Positions 53,766 to 64,000 are shown, numbered from the stretch's first letter. The stretch is DNA of 64,000 nt from Tenodera sinensis (GCA_030765045.1 CM060964.1:277754888-277818887); one strand, 5' to 3'. Program-made: numbers and translations. The notes: generated from the letters alone by a model not told the origin.

Positions 53766-55137
53766 CTACTTCTTCCTCTGCAGTTTGTCAACTGTAGATT
53801 CTGATTCAACTCCTGTATAGCTGTACTTTAGAGAATAGTAGAAACAATGATAACATTCAGGAATGTTTCTACTTTTGCACAAGAAAATGAGATCTTTATA
53901 TTTTGCAGTTGATATTGGAATGGTTCTGCTGTAGGTTCTTGGTAAATATTTGCATTCCATGGCAGGTCTACCTTTTCTGCCTTTTTGCAAAGGTAGAGTG
54001 CGATAATCTTCATCAAATGAATATCTGAACTTTGGTTCATGAAAAGTTGCCGAACAAATGGAAAATTCTCTGATTTTATTCCACATAACAGAGTTGCCTG
54101 AAGAATCAGTTAACCAGTTGTGGAAACCAACTAAAGATTTGAAATAAAAAAAATATATGTTTGTGTCATCTGTTTAACTTTATAGGAATTTCTTGTAACT
54201 TTTGCTGATCTCACTAGCATATACCATTGCTGTGGTGTGAAAATTTCTAATCCTTTCTTTCTCTTTTCTATTAAGGAATGCATGCAGTCTCCCTCATTCT
54301 GTGTATGTCGTTTTTCTAAAAATTTGTGTGGAATATCTATCTTATAATACTGGGATGCAAAAACGTGATGGGCAAAAACAAACCTATTCCTATTTTGACC
54401 CCCGCAGTTGTCAGAGAAGAAGGTTATTTTGTTTTTCCCTTCTTCCTTTTTTTGCTTCACAAAATCAAATAAACAGCTTGCGATCTTATTTGCTCCACGT
54501 TTAGCAATAGACTCATGCCACATGTAGCAGTAACCGTCTTTACTACCCAAATCATACACAGTGAAATTATATGTGCTTAAATTCCTCTTATAATAAAAAA
54601 CGCTGACATCTGACATTGGAGTTTGAAGCACTTTCTGAAAATCAAATACCGCACAAGCTAACGAACAGTCACTTCCTTTTGGTTTCTAGCTAATTCTTTG
54701 TTGTGCTTGTGTTTCTCGTAATCTTCTTTCTGCAATAATTTTTGATCGGTAGTTAATTTAATATAGCTAGAACCAAGTTCACATTGATCTCTTTTAGGTT
54801 TAAAAATACCAATGTTATATCCGTTCTCAACAATTTCTTGATACTGCCTGCGTGTAGCTGGTTTAAAAGCATATGTTTGTTGAGTGAACCATCCAGAGTA
54901 AAGTCTGTACAATTTTGAGAAAATTAGATCAGCTTTCAGAAAAAGTCTACTAGTATTCCTATGCAAGTAATGGGACTCAACTTTTGGAATCAGCTGAATG
55001 TGAACCCTCAATGTATCTTTAACAGAATCACTTATTGCATGAGGTCTGTTACTATGGTGACCACGCTTATCAGGGGATATACAAGTACCAACACCCAATT
55101 TTGAAAAATTGTTTACCAACATCATACCAGGTTCATT
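53766..55137 (-). pseudogene. DDE-like transposase (DUF7869-type) of the TTAT transposon, C-terminal two thirds
   Basis: 55125-54658: RPHAISDSVKDTLRVHIQLI, then PKVESHYLHRNTSRLFLKAD, LYSGW and FKPKRDQCELGSSYI. 54631-54131: FYYKRNLSTYNFTVYDLGSK, then GYCYMWHESIAKRGANKIAS, KITFFSDNCGGQNRNRFVFA (SDNCGGQN catalytic-looking box) and RHTQNEGDCMHSLIEKRKKG (H-QNEGD-MH box). 54086-53766: tail. This arrangement recurs in multicopy insect proteins with the DUF7869 domain; I infer a transposase from the inverted repeats and duplications. The frames are offset by small indels. The N-terminal end lies beyond the I-like insert (57610-57720). Confidence 0.75.
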
Positions 55138-55153
55138 ACCTTCACAATGTTGA
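55138..55153. repeat. Left 16-bp target duplication of I-like copy 3
   Basis: ACCTTCACAATGTTGA, exactly repeated at 57592-57607; the host transposon's frame crosses this site. Confidence 0.95.
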
Positions 55154-55159
55154 CCCTCG

Positions 55160-56486
55160 AACGTATGATCAACACTCGTTTAGTGTGGTGGCTAGAGACG
55201 AATAACCTGCTGAGTAATGCTCAGTAATGCTCAGTGCGGTTTTCGTCGCCATCGCTCCAGTGTCGACAATCTGACAAGCATGGAGGCCTACATACAGAAT
55301 GCATTTCTCTTGAAGCAGCATGTCGTGGGTGTCTTCTTTGATCTGGAGAAGGCCTACGACACTACATGGCGCTACGGCATCCTGCGTGCTTTGCACGGTT
55401 ATGGTTTACGCGGTAACTTGTCGTTTTTTATTTTTAACTTTTTACTAATTCGCCGCTTTCGTGTCCGCATAGGTAACACGCTCTCCCAAGAGAAGGTTCA
55501 GGAGAATGGCGTACCCCAGGGGTCGATTCTCAGCGTTACGCTTTTCGCCGTTGCCATTAATGGCGTCACCAGCGCTGTTCGTAGCGGAATCCCGATGTCG
55601 CTGTACGTTGACGACTTTGCGATATACTATCGCTCTTATAGTTTGGAACACAGAGCGTCAACTGCAGATGACCATAACATCCATCACCGAGTGGGCGTCC
55701 CGCACCGGCTTTCGGTTTTCTCCTACGAAAACACAGTGTCTCCACTTTCACCGACTCCGTGGTGTACACCCCGCTCCTGATCTCCATTTGCGTGGCACAC
55801 GTCTTCCATTTGTTCCGCACCTGAAGTTCTTGGGCTTACACCTCGACAGCAAACTCACATGGGAGCACCATATACGTCACCTTCGGGCTTCCTGCGGTCG
55901 TTCGCTTCGGGTACTCAGGGTCCTATCTGGGGCATCTTGGGGAGGCGATCGCACGGTAATGTTGAGGTTGTATCGCTCACTGGTCCGGTCCAAATTAGAC
56001 TATGGCTGTTTTATCTATGGCTCTGCATCAGCCTCTAAACTCCGCCTTTTAGACACAATTCATCACACTGGTATCCGTCTCGCTACTGGGGCTTTCCGCA
56101 CAAGTAGAGTGGATTGTCTGTATACTGATTCTGGCGAACCTCCACTGTCTGTTCGACGCTCGTTGTTACTTTGTTCTTACGTGGCAAGGTTGGCCGCTCA
56201 TCCAGGTCATCCTTCGTTTCCACATGTATTGCGTCCAGACCTCGCGCACCGTTATATGCGGAATAAAACAATCTCCCGTCCAAGTGGCATCAGGTTTCGA
56301 GAACTGCTTGTCGCAAATGCCATCCGACTGCCAGTTGTAGAGCGGCATTCACTTGGCCACTGTCCTCCCTGGCAACTCCAGCGTGCACGCTTTGACCTGG
56401 AGCTATCGGGCTGTGCAAAGACCGCTACCCCTCCTTCGGTGTTCCGTCAACTCTTCACCGCAGTTCTGGGCCGATACCGGACTTAA
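55160..56486 (+). pseudogene. I-like copy 3 reverse transcriptase
   Basis: The RT begins LVWWLETNNLLSNAQ. A 10-bp direct duplication (AGTAATGCTC twice, 55212-55231) shifts the frame; then QCGFRRHRSSVDNLTSMEAY, FFDLEKAYDTTWRYGILRAL, ENGVPQGSILSVTLFAVAIN and SLYVDDFAIYYR (YVDD intact). The frame changes again near 55640, and the thumb LKFLGLHLDSKLTWEHHI and LRVLSGASWGGDRTVMLRLY follow. A TAA at 56484-56486 lies just before RNase H. Confidence 0.9.
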
Positions 56487-56489
56487 ACT

Positions 56490-57296
56490 CCGGTATTCAC
56501 CGATGGCTCCCAGTTGGGTAGTACGACGGGTTCCGCATTTATATACAACGGTGAGGTTCACACATACCGCCTTCCAGACGCCAGTTCAGTTTTTACCGCC
56601 GAGCTGTTTGCCATCTTTTATTTCTTACTTTTTATCTCCCGTTCAGTCCCTGAACATTTCATTGTGTGTTGCGACTCGCTGAGAGCCCTTCAGGCGCTGC
56701 AACAATTTGTTGGCAACTCGATATTAATTATTAAAATACAGGCACTTTTATCTCAGTTGTTATCTCGCGGATACCAGTTCGTTTTTACGTGGATCCCAGG
56801 TCATGTGGGTATTCCGGGCAACGAGGCGGTGGATGCGGCTGCGAAGTCTGCATGCCGCCTACCGGTATATTCCACCCGTACGCTACCCTATATAGATGTG
56901 CAGAAGTACTTTCGTCGCCATCTATTTACTCTCTGGCAACAATCTTGGGAAGCGTTATCTGGCACTCAGTTACGGACAATCAAGGACACGGTACAACCCT
57001 GGCAAACATCTTGCAGGGATTCCAGGCGTGAGGAGGTGATTTTAACCCGCCTGAGGATAGGCCACACTCGAGCCACGCATGCACACCTTTTGCGCGGTGA
57101 TCCGGAGCCTGTCTGTGCGACGTGCAATGTCCCACTCTCCGTTGCACATGTCCTTACTGATTGTCCGCGGTATGCTCGTGAGCGCCAGTCCTTTGGCCTG
57201 GGTCTTACACTGTGTACTGTGTTAGGCAACGATCCAGTCGCTGTAAATACAGTACTGCGGTTTGTTGCGCATATCGATTTTGGTAAGCAAGTGTAA
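56490..57296 (+). pseudogene. I-like copy 3 RNase H and C-terminal Cys/His region
   Basis: Reads PVFTDGSQLGSTTGSAFIYN (catalytic Asp), SSVFTAELFAIFYFLLFISR (Glu), VCCDSLRALQAL (Asp) and WIPGHVGIPGNEAVDAAAKS (final Asp), then SRREEVILTRLRIGHTRATH and CATCNVPLSVAHVLTDC. Open for 260 codons up to the TAA at 57294-57296. All RNase H catalytic residues are kept. Truncation and the RT frameshifts prevent autonomous activity. Confidence 0.9.
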
Positions 57297-57607
57297 GGTT
57301 TCTTTTATCTTGGCGGAAACATAATTTTAGGATGTTTTACTCGTGTTTTTACGCTTTTTCAACAGTATAAGTAGTTTAGGGTTTTCGTAAAATGGTTTTA
57401 TTGGTTTTTAATTTTCCTTGTTTACTTGTTTTAGCTCTCTTTTTAGTGGTTTTAACGTTCATTTTGAGGTATTTTAACTTTCACTTTTTAGCTTTAAACG
57501 GGGTGAGGTTTTATCTTTGATTGCTTTTACATTGGACTTCGGGCCCTAATGACCTAGTAGTCGACGGGCCCGTAAACCCCACTACTCACTCACCTTCACA
57601 ATGTTGA

Positions 57608-57957
57608 AGCTGCATAATCACTGTGCCAAATTCAACTGCCATAACATATTTCCTCTATATTTTATTAAAACTAGACTGTAAATCTCCTTGGAAAACAAAC
57701 GTAACTTCAGTTAATTTAGGAAGAAGGCAACAATGTTAACCTGGAAAAGTATTGTATCTCAACATACGATAGTTTTCCACGAATAATATAATGACCTCAA
57801 AGATACAACATAAAACAATTGCTTATAGCTCATCAACAATCAAAGATAAAAATATGATTTTTATACACAAGATTCTCTTTCACCTACACTTTCTGAAACA
57901 TATCATATCTCAAAATTGCAAAAAAGTGAGTTACGATCTTCTTCCTTGGGAGGTGCG
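57608..57957 (-). other. 5' part of the TTAT transposon beyond the I-like insert
   Basis: Minus strand: short coding-like remainder of the transposase N-terminus (about 57720-57608, VMAVEFGTVIMQLQH-like), then a leader to the inverted repeat at 57920-57957. Confidence 0.6.
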
Positions 57958-57961
57958 TTAT

Positions 57962-58609
57962 GTTTGACGCAGACATAAACTTAAAAGCTTGAACATTGCA
58001 TGCTTCTAAATTTACGTCTAATTCAATGTTTGTTTCTATGTTTACATGATTCATTGTGAACACTCCATGGTGATGCATATCATCCAGCTTTTAAGTTTAT
58101 TATGCTTGCTCTTAATTTTCAGTGTGAATGGGACCTAATGCTTTCTATTTGTGCCAGTCATTACAGACTTCTTCTAAAATGGGAAACAAATATATTCTTT
58201 AAATTATTTAAGCATTTTGATTGTATCTTTGGTATTTTAATTGTTGTATGCCTCATATGTCTAATAATGCCATGACAGAAATGCATATTTTAAAGATATG
58301 TTAAATCCTCTTATAAATTATTGTTCACTGTTATGAGAAAAAAAGAAATTATTGAAGTGTAGCAACCGTTAACAATAAGTGTTTAAACAAATTCAATAAA
58401 CTCCTATGACAAGCTTTATGCTTGCTTACTTTATTATTAACATGTAGTGTTCAGAAAATAACTTACTTTTATTTAACTTAAGATAGTGGACAATGCAACA
58501 GTAAAAGAAAATCTTGGATATTAATTAACTCATTCTGTATAAAGTAAATGCACATTTCTTGTTTTATGAATACTAAAAATATATGCTTATCTTAATCATT
58601 TTCTTACAG
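57962..58609. other. LTA4H intron
   Basis: No recognisable gene or repeat. It ends with the acceptor TTTTCTTACAG at 58599-58609. Confidence 0.6.
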
Positions 58610-58750
58610 ACTGAGAAGATGCTATCAACTGCAGAAGAAATTTGTGGTGAATATGTGTGGGGCATTTATGACATATTGGTGCTACCACCTTCTTTTCCCT
58701 TTGGTGGAATGGAAAACCCCTGCCTCACGTTTATGACACCCACACTCTTG
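58610..58750 (+). CDS. LTA4H: LTA4H exon with the GGMEN motif
   Basis: 141 nt, 47 codons, phase 0 at both ends; donor CTTG|GTAAGA. It encodes TEKMLSTAEEICGEYVWGIY, DILVLPPSFPFGGMENPCLT and FMTPTLL. GGMEN is the M1-family motif whose Glu binds the substrate N-terminus (human Glu271 as I recall), and the PPSFP-GGMENPCLTF surroundings are diagnostic of LTA4H rather than other M1 peptidases. The next expected exon (AGDKSL...HEISHSW, zinc site) is not in the remaining 5.2 kb. The exon is intact. Confidence 0.97.
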
Positions 58751-58954
58751 GTAAGACATTATAAGACCTAGGTTAAAGCTCAAGTTGAAAATTATTTGAT
58801 TGAAAGTACATTAAGAAATGGACACCAGTTTTGAGTATTCTGTCCTAAGGAACAGGTATGCCAAAAATTAACTTTAATTGCAAGACTCAGCCTTTAGACT
58901 AGTAAATCTGCTGCTGAACAACAAACAAACGCTCAGAAATATTAAGAAAAAAAT

Positions 58955-59275
58955 AGCATAGCGAAATAAATGGCTTCCTAAAAGATTTGATAATGCAGGA
59001 CAACTGAATGTTCCAAAAGCTGAAAGAAATAAAGTCACAGCCTTAAGGCAAATGGTACAAGAGAAAACATTCAATTAATTCACAAATTATATATGGACAG
59101 CAAATTTCAAAGAACTCGACATTGCATTGGTTCCAGTAAATGTATAGACCTTGGAAATCTTACAGGAACTTCAAAATAAAATGAGAAAGAAAGGACAGAT
59201 GTCCTCTATTTAAGATCAATGAAGAAAAAAGATATTTACAAGCATTATTATGCAGAGTTTGGCAGCAACAATTAG
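58955..59275 (+). pseudogene. Unrecognised decayed coding-like stretch
   Basis: One frame reads PKRFDNAGQLNVPKAERNKV then TALRQMVQEKTFN, a stop, FTNYIWTANFKELDIALVPV, a stop, and TLEILQELQNKMRKKGQMSS, with three or four stops in about 100 codons. The composition and long runs between stops suggest a real ancestral protein, for example a processed pseudogene or transposon part. I do not recognise it. Confidence 0.4.
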
Positions 59276-59935
59276 GTAATGTAGGTGGTGCTTCCTTGAA
59301 CACATGATGATGACAACAATGGTGGCGGTGGCGGTGATGATGATTAGGGAACAGATTCTTAGGTTAATGTATATTTTTTTTTTTTTTGCATACATATATA
59401 TGCCTACAAAAAGGGGAAAACTTTGAATTAAGAATCATGAGCATAAATTAAAATCTATTTCACATAAAAATACATATTTTCAGATATTCTTGTTCCTTCA
59501 GATACTTTCCAATAAACATATGTAAATTTGAATTAATCTTTAATTTTTTCCATTATTTGTCCTGAACAATTTTAAATGTGTGCTGTTATAAATATATATT
59601 TACGATTGATTTGTATTGCATCACAAGTATCAGAGAATGTTCACCATATCATGGTGCCTAAGGTAAACAGAATAGATTAGGCCATAATAAATGAACTTGC
59701 TGGCACCCTGGTTACTACTCATCTGCTATCTGTATATTATGTTTCATATATGTTTATATTGCTAGACCCAGAGCTTGCGATAAAAAATGTGAATGATGCA
59801 TACAGACCGGCACCACATTCCTTCTTAATTTCTTATGAACTAGTGTTTCTTGTAACCTGTGCATCTTGAAAACATGCTAAAAGTTAAATCAATCATTTGC
59901 ATCATCAGAAATATGTAGACAATTTAAAAACATAT
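59276..59935. other. LTA4H downstream intron, simple GATGAT/GGCGGT repeats
   Basis: GATGATGACAACAATGGTGG and a GGCGGTGGCGGTGATGATGA tract at 59306-59344. Otherwise AT-rich, with no gene. Confidence 0.55.
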
Positions 59936-59939
59936 TTAC

Positions 59940-61500
59940 CACAGAAAATAAAGTTTTATTTTGCAAACCTGTGGAAAAACAGTAAGTGCAGATCAGTGTT
60001 CACAAGTCACTCAATATTTATCTGGAAATAAACATATTGCTGCTGCTGCAGCTTGTGTGAATTCACGGCAGTTATTGATAGGTGAACCAGCTTCAAATTT
60101 AGGACAATCAAAGTGTTTTCAATATCATTTAGATTTATGCAGAGCATTTGTTGCAGCTGACATCCCACTCAAAAAAGTAAATAATATACAACTTGGGAAC
60201 TTTTTGACTAAATGTATCGACATTGAGCCTCCTGAAGAATCAGCTTTAAGAAAGAACTACCTTCCTAAATGCTATGATGAAACTTTGCAAAAAAACTAGG
60301 GCAGTATGTAAAAATGAAAAACTTTGGGTCAGCATTGATTTTCAAGTTTCAGAAAAATAGGAAATGTTAGTGTAATGAAAAAATGACATAATAGTAAGCA
60401 GTCATATTTAGTGGTGTGTAAGGAACTATCTGCAGCAAATAAGATAATTGTCAGGTTATTCAATGACACTTTGCATACGACATGGACAAATTGTATAAAA
60501 TGTGAAAACATTTTACATTTCTCACAGGTGCTGCACCATGCATGATAAAAGCAAGTGAAGGCCTTTCTATGAGTTTTCCTAAATTGATTCATGTCACTTG
60601 TGTAGTTCATGCTCTTCATAGATTATGTGAATGTAACAAATTCCTATATCCCAGTGTAGATAGGCTTGTATCAAATGGGAAAAAAATATTTCATAAATCG
60701 CCATAGGATTGATCTCTTCAGAGAAAAAATCTCAATCTTCTTCTTCCCTCTGCACGAGTGGTCACGTGCTGGGGCACTTGACAAGAGCAGTTTTGCACTG
60801 TGGCACAAATTTTGAATGATTTGCGTGTGCTGTAAATGAGTTGGACAAAAATGATGCATCATCTATTGAAATAGTTCAGGCTTTATTGAAATATGGCCAG
60901 TTAAAAAATGATTTGGTGTTCTTATCTAAAAAGCTAAACTTTTTGTGTTACTCCATACAAAAACTAGAAACTTCACCAAATCTGTTGAGTGAAACACTTA
61001 TGGGGTGTGGCCTGTTGAAATGAAAATTAATTCATTACCAGGGCTAAAAGTACTAAAAGCCAAAGATAAAAATTTGAGAAAAATAATGGTTTTCAAAAAC
61101 TGTAGAATGGCTCAAGTCATGGAAGGTAAACAAGAAAGTGAAGAGTGTGTGAGTGTTAGTTACATCCTTTTGTTTAAATATGCATGTCTGACATCCTGTG
61201 ATGTGGAAAGATCATTTTCACAATATGTAGCACTATTTAGAGACAATCAGCATACATTCATGATGGACAATTTGGAGAAGACATTTGTTGTTCATTGCAA
61301 TTTTAAGGGAACATGCTAGGAGCTGCTATCCATTTACAGGTGGTGAGTACCTCTAACAATAATAAATTAATTTTCTCTTATTTCTGTGTATTTAAGTAAA
61401 ATATTTTAACATTTTTACATAATATTTTGACATTTTTATGAAATATTTTAACATTGTTAGCACATAAAAAATAAATATTTTAACTTTTTTTAACACATAA
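59940..61500 (+). mobile_element. CGGBP1-like hAT transposon remnant
   Basis: Coding blocks in order on the plus strand with the right end rich in AAATATTTTAAC/ACATAAAAA repeats (61395-61500), typical subterminal repeats of this hAT group. It is a second member of the same broad group as the hAT at 47960-50670. Termini and target duplication not found. Confidence 0.72.
59945..61319 (+). pseudogene. CGGBP1-like hAT transposase, decayed
   Basis: 59961-60299: SVSADQCSQVTQYLSGNKHI-type BED/CGGBP1 zinc finger (LFCKPVEK... start, H at the -KH- position), then FQYHLDLCRAFVAADIPLKK, NNIQLGNFLTKCIDIEPPEE and SALRKNYLPKCYDETLQK. The centre (60300-61000) is broken. 61005-61319: KYACLTSCDVERSFSQYVAL (dimerisation block) and DNLEKTFVVHCNF at the C-terminus. 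Length and order match a full transposase of about 450 residues with many lesions. Confidence 0.8.
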
Positions 61501-62324
61501 AAATCTGCTCCATGACGATGACAACGAGAATGATGGTGACAATGATGCTTTATTAATCTGGTGTATCAAATTTACACTGATTTTAGATACATCAAAAGTA
61601 AAAACAAAATTCATATAAAATGATTTACATAGAAGAATATATGAATATTGGTTTACAATTAATTTAGACTAGATATACATTTACTCAACAAAATTTGTCT
61701 TAGAATCTGTTTTAGAAGTCCTTGTCATGGCTTTGAGGTTGGCAACCTGTTGCACAGTTCAGTCCCTCTGATATTGATATCCTTGTCACACATGCATTTA
61801 TTAGTATTATATTTATCATAATCATTGTTTCTTGTGATATAACTGGGGCCTGGATTTGTGTGTAAATAAATGTTTTTTTCATCAGTTGTGCATACTTAAA
61901 ATCCCAGTTTAATATCCCAATCAACGTCCAAGAAGTGCATTTGCAAAATTTTATTTCACATAAAAACACGTATTTAGTAAAAAAAAAAAAAACATGTGAT
62001 TAAATATTGTTTACATTTTTCTCATAAATATATATTTTAGTACTTTTCAGATATTGTATGAATATGTATTTTCAATAACTTCTCTACAAGTACATATGTT
62101 TTAGCGCTTTCCTTATTCTGTTTACAACATAAAACTATCTCATAAGTTATGAGAGTCATAAGAATTCATTAGTCATGCCACTTGATATCTGCTGATTCAG
62201 TTGCATGTGCGAGTTGGGAAGTACAGAATTATACCCCAAGATTACGTAATACGTGTCTGTTAAGCCTGGCTAAACAATGATGTAATATACTGAGCTCAGT
62301 ATTGTTTGTACCCTGTTAGATGTA
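61501..62324. other. No recognisable gene
   Basis: AT-rich, with a GACGATGACAACGAGAATGA simple stretch at 61515. No LTA4H exon found here. Confidence 0.5.
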
Positions 62325-62899
62325 CAGACGTGGACAAATTATTAGACTACGTCTGATTGATGCAGGTTTTTGTTAATTTTTTACTTAATAACACTTTAGG
62401 AGAACATGTAGCCTCACTATAATTTGCAATAATATTCTGCAATGGTTTTTAATTACCTTGCATCCACTTATTTTGAAATTTCACAGTTTGATGTTGGTAA
62501 TCCTGGCTGTTTATCAGTGACTTGCAACAAGACTGAAAATTAAGGTACGGTGAAAAACAGCCTGGAAACAGTCCTGATTTAAATCCCATTGAGAATCTTT
62601 GGGCAATTATTAAGAAAAGACTAAAGAAAATTAACATTACTACAGAAGTGGGGCTGATAGAGTCACTGATTCATACTTGGCACAGATACCCTGAAATTCG
62701 GGAATCTTGCAAAACCCTTGTACACAGTATGTCAAAGGGGATTCAAGCTGTTATCAAGGCAAAAGGGATGCATACTAAGTACTAACACAAACAATGTTGT
62801 CATATGTAGCGATATAATTACTGTAAGACAGCTTAAAAGTAAATAAATACCAATACAAAGCCAAAAATTCTCTTTAGTCTAATAATTTGTCCACGTCTG
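62325..62899 (+). mobile_element. Internally deleted Tc1 element
   Basis: Starts CAGACGTGGACAAATTATTA and ends with the complement TAATAATTTGTCCACGTCTG-like sequence (62880-62899), flanked by TA (62323-62324 and 62900-62901). 575 bp instead of about 1.5 kb. It keeps the last quarter of the transposase gene and the untranslated ends. Such deletion derivatives can be mobilised by a full-length relative. Confidence 0.92.
62558..62785 (+). pseudogene. Tc1 transposase, C-terminal fragment
   Basis: Reads PGNSPDLNPIENLWAIIKKR, then LKKINITTEVGLIESLIHTW and SCKTLVHSMSKGIQAVIKAK, ending GMHTKY and TAA (62783-62785). SPDLNPIENLW holds the third catalytic acidic residue of the DDE triad. The remaining frame is uninterrupted, so the deletion is fairly young or recently spread. 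The first two catalytic Asp residues are deleted. Confidence 0.9.
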
Positions 62900-62901
62900 T
62901 A

Positions 62902-64000
62902 ACCAGATTTCACAAAGGAATCGGGCGTGTTAATTGAATGAATTGAATTTATTGAGTACTAAAACACATCTTGAGCTGCCTTTGAAATTGGGCCCCGGTC
63001 CTTCCATCATTGGAGAGCCTCTAAGATTTCTTACATACGTTTACATCAGGGCCTCTCAGGGTGCATTGCAGGTACAAGGTGCAAAGTGCAACTACGAAGA
63101 ATTGACCTCAGTGCAAGCTTCCACTCACTCTCTCCTTATGCTTCTCTCTCTCGCTTGCTTTGCAATCCTCGTCTTCCTCATTTTCAGCCAGTGGCAGCTT
63201 GTGACTTGTCACTGTGGGTATGCATTATATTACATCCTCTCCACCTTTAATCTCTTCTCTCTCTGACACACACCACACAGTTCTAAATCGCAATTCATAT
63301 GTGCAATTGAGCTCTCATGTTTTGCTATTTTTTGTTTTTAATTACCACTATTACAACAACCATTATTTGCCCAGATGCCGTTTCTGTCACTCACAGGCAA
63401 TAAGCACAAAAAGCAGCTTCTCTTATAAGAATAAACCCAAAAGATGTGTCTGCTTCAGTTTTCCCATGCTGTTCATTTCCACACTTTCTTAGACTCAAAT
63501 TTCCTGCTACGAGCAGACACAACTGCATGGAATTTTCTGCCAGAAACACAAACATAACAAACAATAATAAGCAGTGTAACGAGCTAACTATTCCAATGTA
63601 TGCAATTGGCCTTTGTAAATTAGGACATAAACAGTAATTATATGTATTTATAGTGGTGTAATAAAAGTAGATGTAATTGTGTTTACAACATTAACATAAC
63701 TGTTGTTTAAATATAGAAAATGGCTACATTATATTTAGAAACTTCAAGTAAGCTAATTGCCTAGCAGGTTGATTGCAACTTCTGCTAAACAAGAGGGAGG
63801 GAAATGCTTGTAGCAAGGAAAATGGAGATGACGTACCAGAATGTACTGCACTTGCTCAGTAACAATCGCATCTGTTGGCCTTGTTGATTGCACTGCTTTA
63901 ACTTGCCATACTTCTAAATGCAAGATTTTCCCCGTTTCCTATGACCCCTCACCATAAAGCTTCCCTTGCCAGTCGCAAAATCAGGTTTATGCATCTCTAC
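62902..64000. other. No recognisable gene
   Basis: Contains a CT-rich segment (63117-63265) and otherwise AT-rich sequence. 63040-63110 looks repeat-like, but I cannot name it. No LTA4H HEXXH exon seen. Confidence 0.5.

Larger units (their letters stand above)
55154..57591 (+). mobile_element. I-like non-LTR element copy 3, 5'-truncated
   Basis: Starts inside the RT (RMINTRLVWWLE-like) and runs through RNase H to a 3' UTR with GGGCCCTAATGACCT and an ACTCACTCAC tail. It is bounded by an exact 16-bp duplication, the signature of target-primed reverse transcription. It belongs to the same subfamily as the 3' fragment at 10966-11260 and is related to, but distinct from, copies 1 and 2. Confidence 0.93.
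53330..57957 (-). mobile_element. DNA transposon with CGCxCCTCCCAAGG inverted repeats and TTAT duplications
   Basis: The left end CGCTCCTCCCAAGGAAGAAG continues GATCGTAACTCACTTTT; the right end is its complement with one change in the first 36 bases (CGCACCTCCCAAGG). It is flanked by TTAT. It carries a minus-strand protein with an N-terminal part (55137-54658), central DDE-like region (54631-54131) and tail (54086-53766). An I-like copy lies inside at 55154-57591. The element alone is about 2.2 kb. Superfamily not assigned. Confidence 0.82.
39414..58750 (+). other. LTA4H: LTA4H gene, internal part (partial at both ends)
   Basis: Exons in order: 39414-39525 or 39557-39668 (alternative), 43879-43947, 52409-52636 and 58610-58750. 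Using either alternative exon gives one continuous frame with no stops, because every junction after the alternative exon is phase 0 and all introns are GT...AG. The product corresponds to roughly residues 100-285 of a roughly 610-residue family protein, a cytosolic M1 zinc metalloenzyme with aminopeptidase activity and, in vertebrates, leukotriene A4 epoxide hydrolase activity. In insects the aminopeptidase role is the safer call. Introns are 4-8 kb and filled with transposons. N-terminal exons, the HEXXH exon and the C-terminal helical domain lie outside the window. Confidence 0.93.

Noticed and set aside
63100..63300. Membrane-protein exon (hydrophobic frame)
   Set aside because: The hydrophobic look comes from a CT-rich tract; no splice sites or homology support it.
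58751..64000. The HEXXH zinc-site exon of LTA4H
   Set aside because: Looked for HEISHSW-like coding with splice sites and found none; it must lie downstream of the window.

Overview
This is eukaryotic, AT-rich, intron-containing DNA from an arthropod. A hemimetabolous insect with a large, transposon-loaded genome is my best guess; this rests on the one host gene and on the mix of I-like, CR1-like, Penelope-like, hAT, Tc1/mariner and tRNA-SINE families, not on a species marker. I see no bacterial genes, operons, CRISPR arrays or rRNA.

One host gene is recognisable. On the + strand between 39414 and 58750 lie internal exons of a leukotriene A4 hydrolase / M1 aminopeptidase gene (LTA4H): a pair of alternative exons (39414-39525 and 39557-39668), then 43879-43947, 52409-52636 and 58610-58750. 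The last carries the GGMEN substrate-binding motif. The gene continues beyond the window: I find neither the start codon exons nor the HEXXH zinc-binding exon. The two alternative exons are both exactly 112 nt, have the same phases, encode homologous 37-residue segments and are separated by only 31 nt, which is the pattern of mutually exclusive exons. This is the most interesting host-gene observation here.

Almost everything else is transposon sequence. 1-7405: an I-like non-LTR element (gag-like ORF1, EN-RT-RNase H ORF2) interrupted at 1552-3565 by a hAT transposon with about 370-bp inverted repeats and a perfect 8-bp target duplication. 7420-11660: mostly non-coding, with a dispersed repeat, a 199-bp ATT microsatellite and a 3' fragment of an I-like element. 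11665-12180: Penelope GIY-YIG fragment. 12181-18737: second I-like copy, carrying a jockey-like 3' fragment at 15968-17339. 18767-19395: coiled-coil LINE ORF1 remnant. 19437-22105: third type of RT-RNase H element. 22936-23959: Tc1 remnant. 24267-24851: hairpin MITE.

24852-37560 is a stack of nested insertions: a CR1/L2-like element (C) holds an I-like element (B, 25232-34158, 14-bp target duplication); B holds a SINE (26946-27184) and a second CR1-like element (D, about 27935-32640); D holds a solo LTR (28645-29184). C also holds a pogo-type MITE (35347-35875). The order of insertion can be read directly.

The LTA4H introns hold a composite tRNA-SINE just upstream of the alternative exons, further SINEs, a Penelope 3' end with the conserved CGAAACGCGT motif, a mariner remnant, a hAT interrupted by an IS630/mariner-type element, a 4.6-kb DNA transposon with TTAT target duplications interrupted by an I-like copy (16-bp target duplication), another hAT, and a deleted Tc1. 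Nearly all transposon ORFs carry stops or frameshifts and are annotated as remnants.
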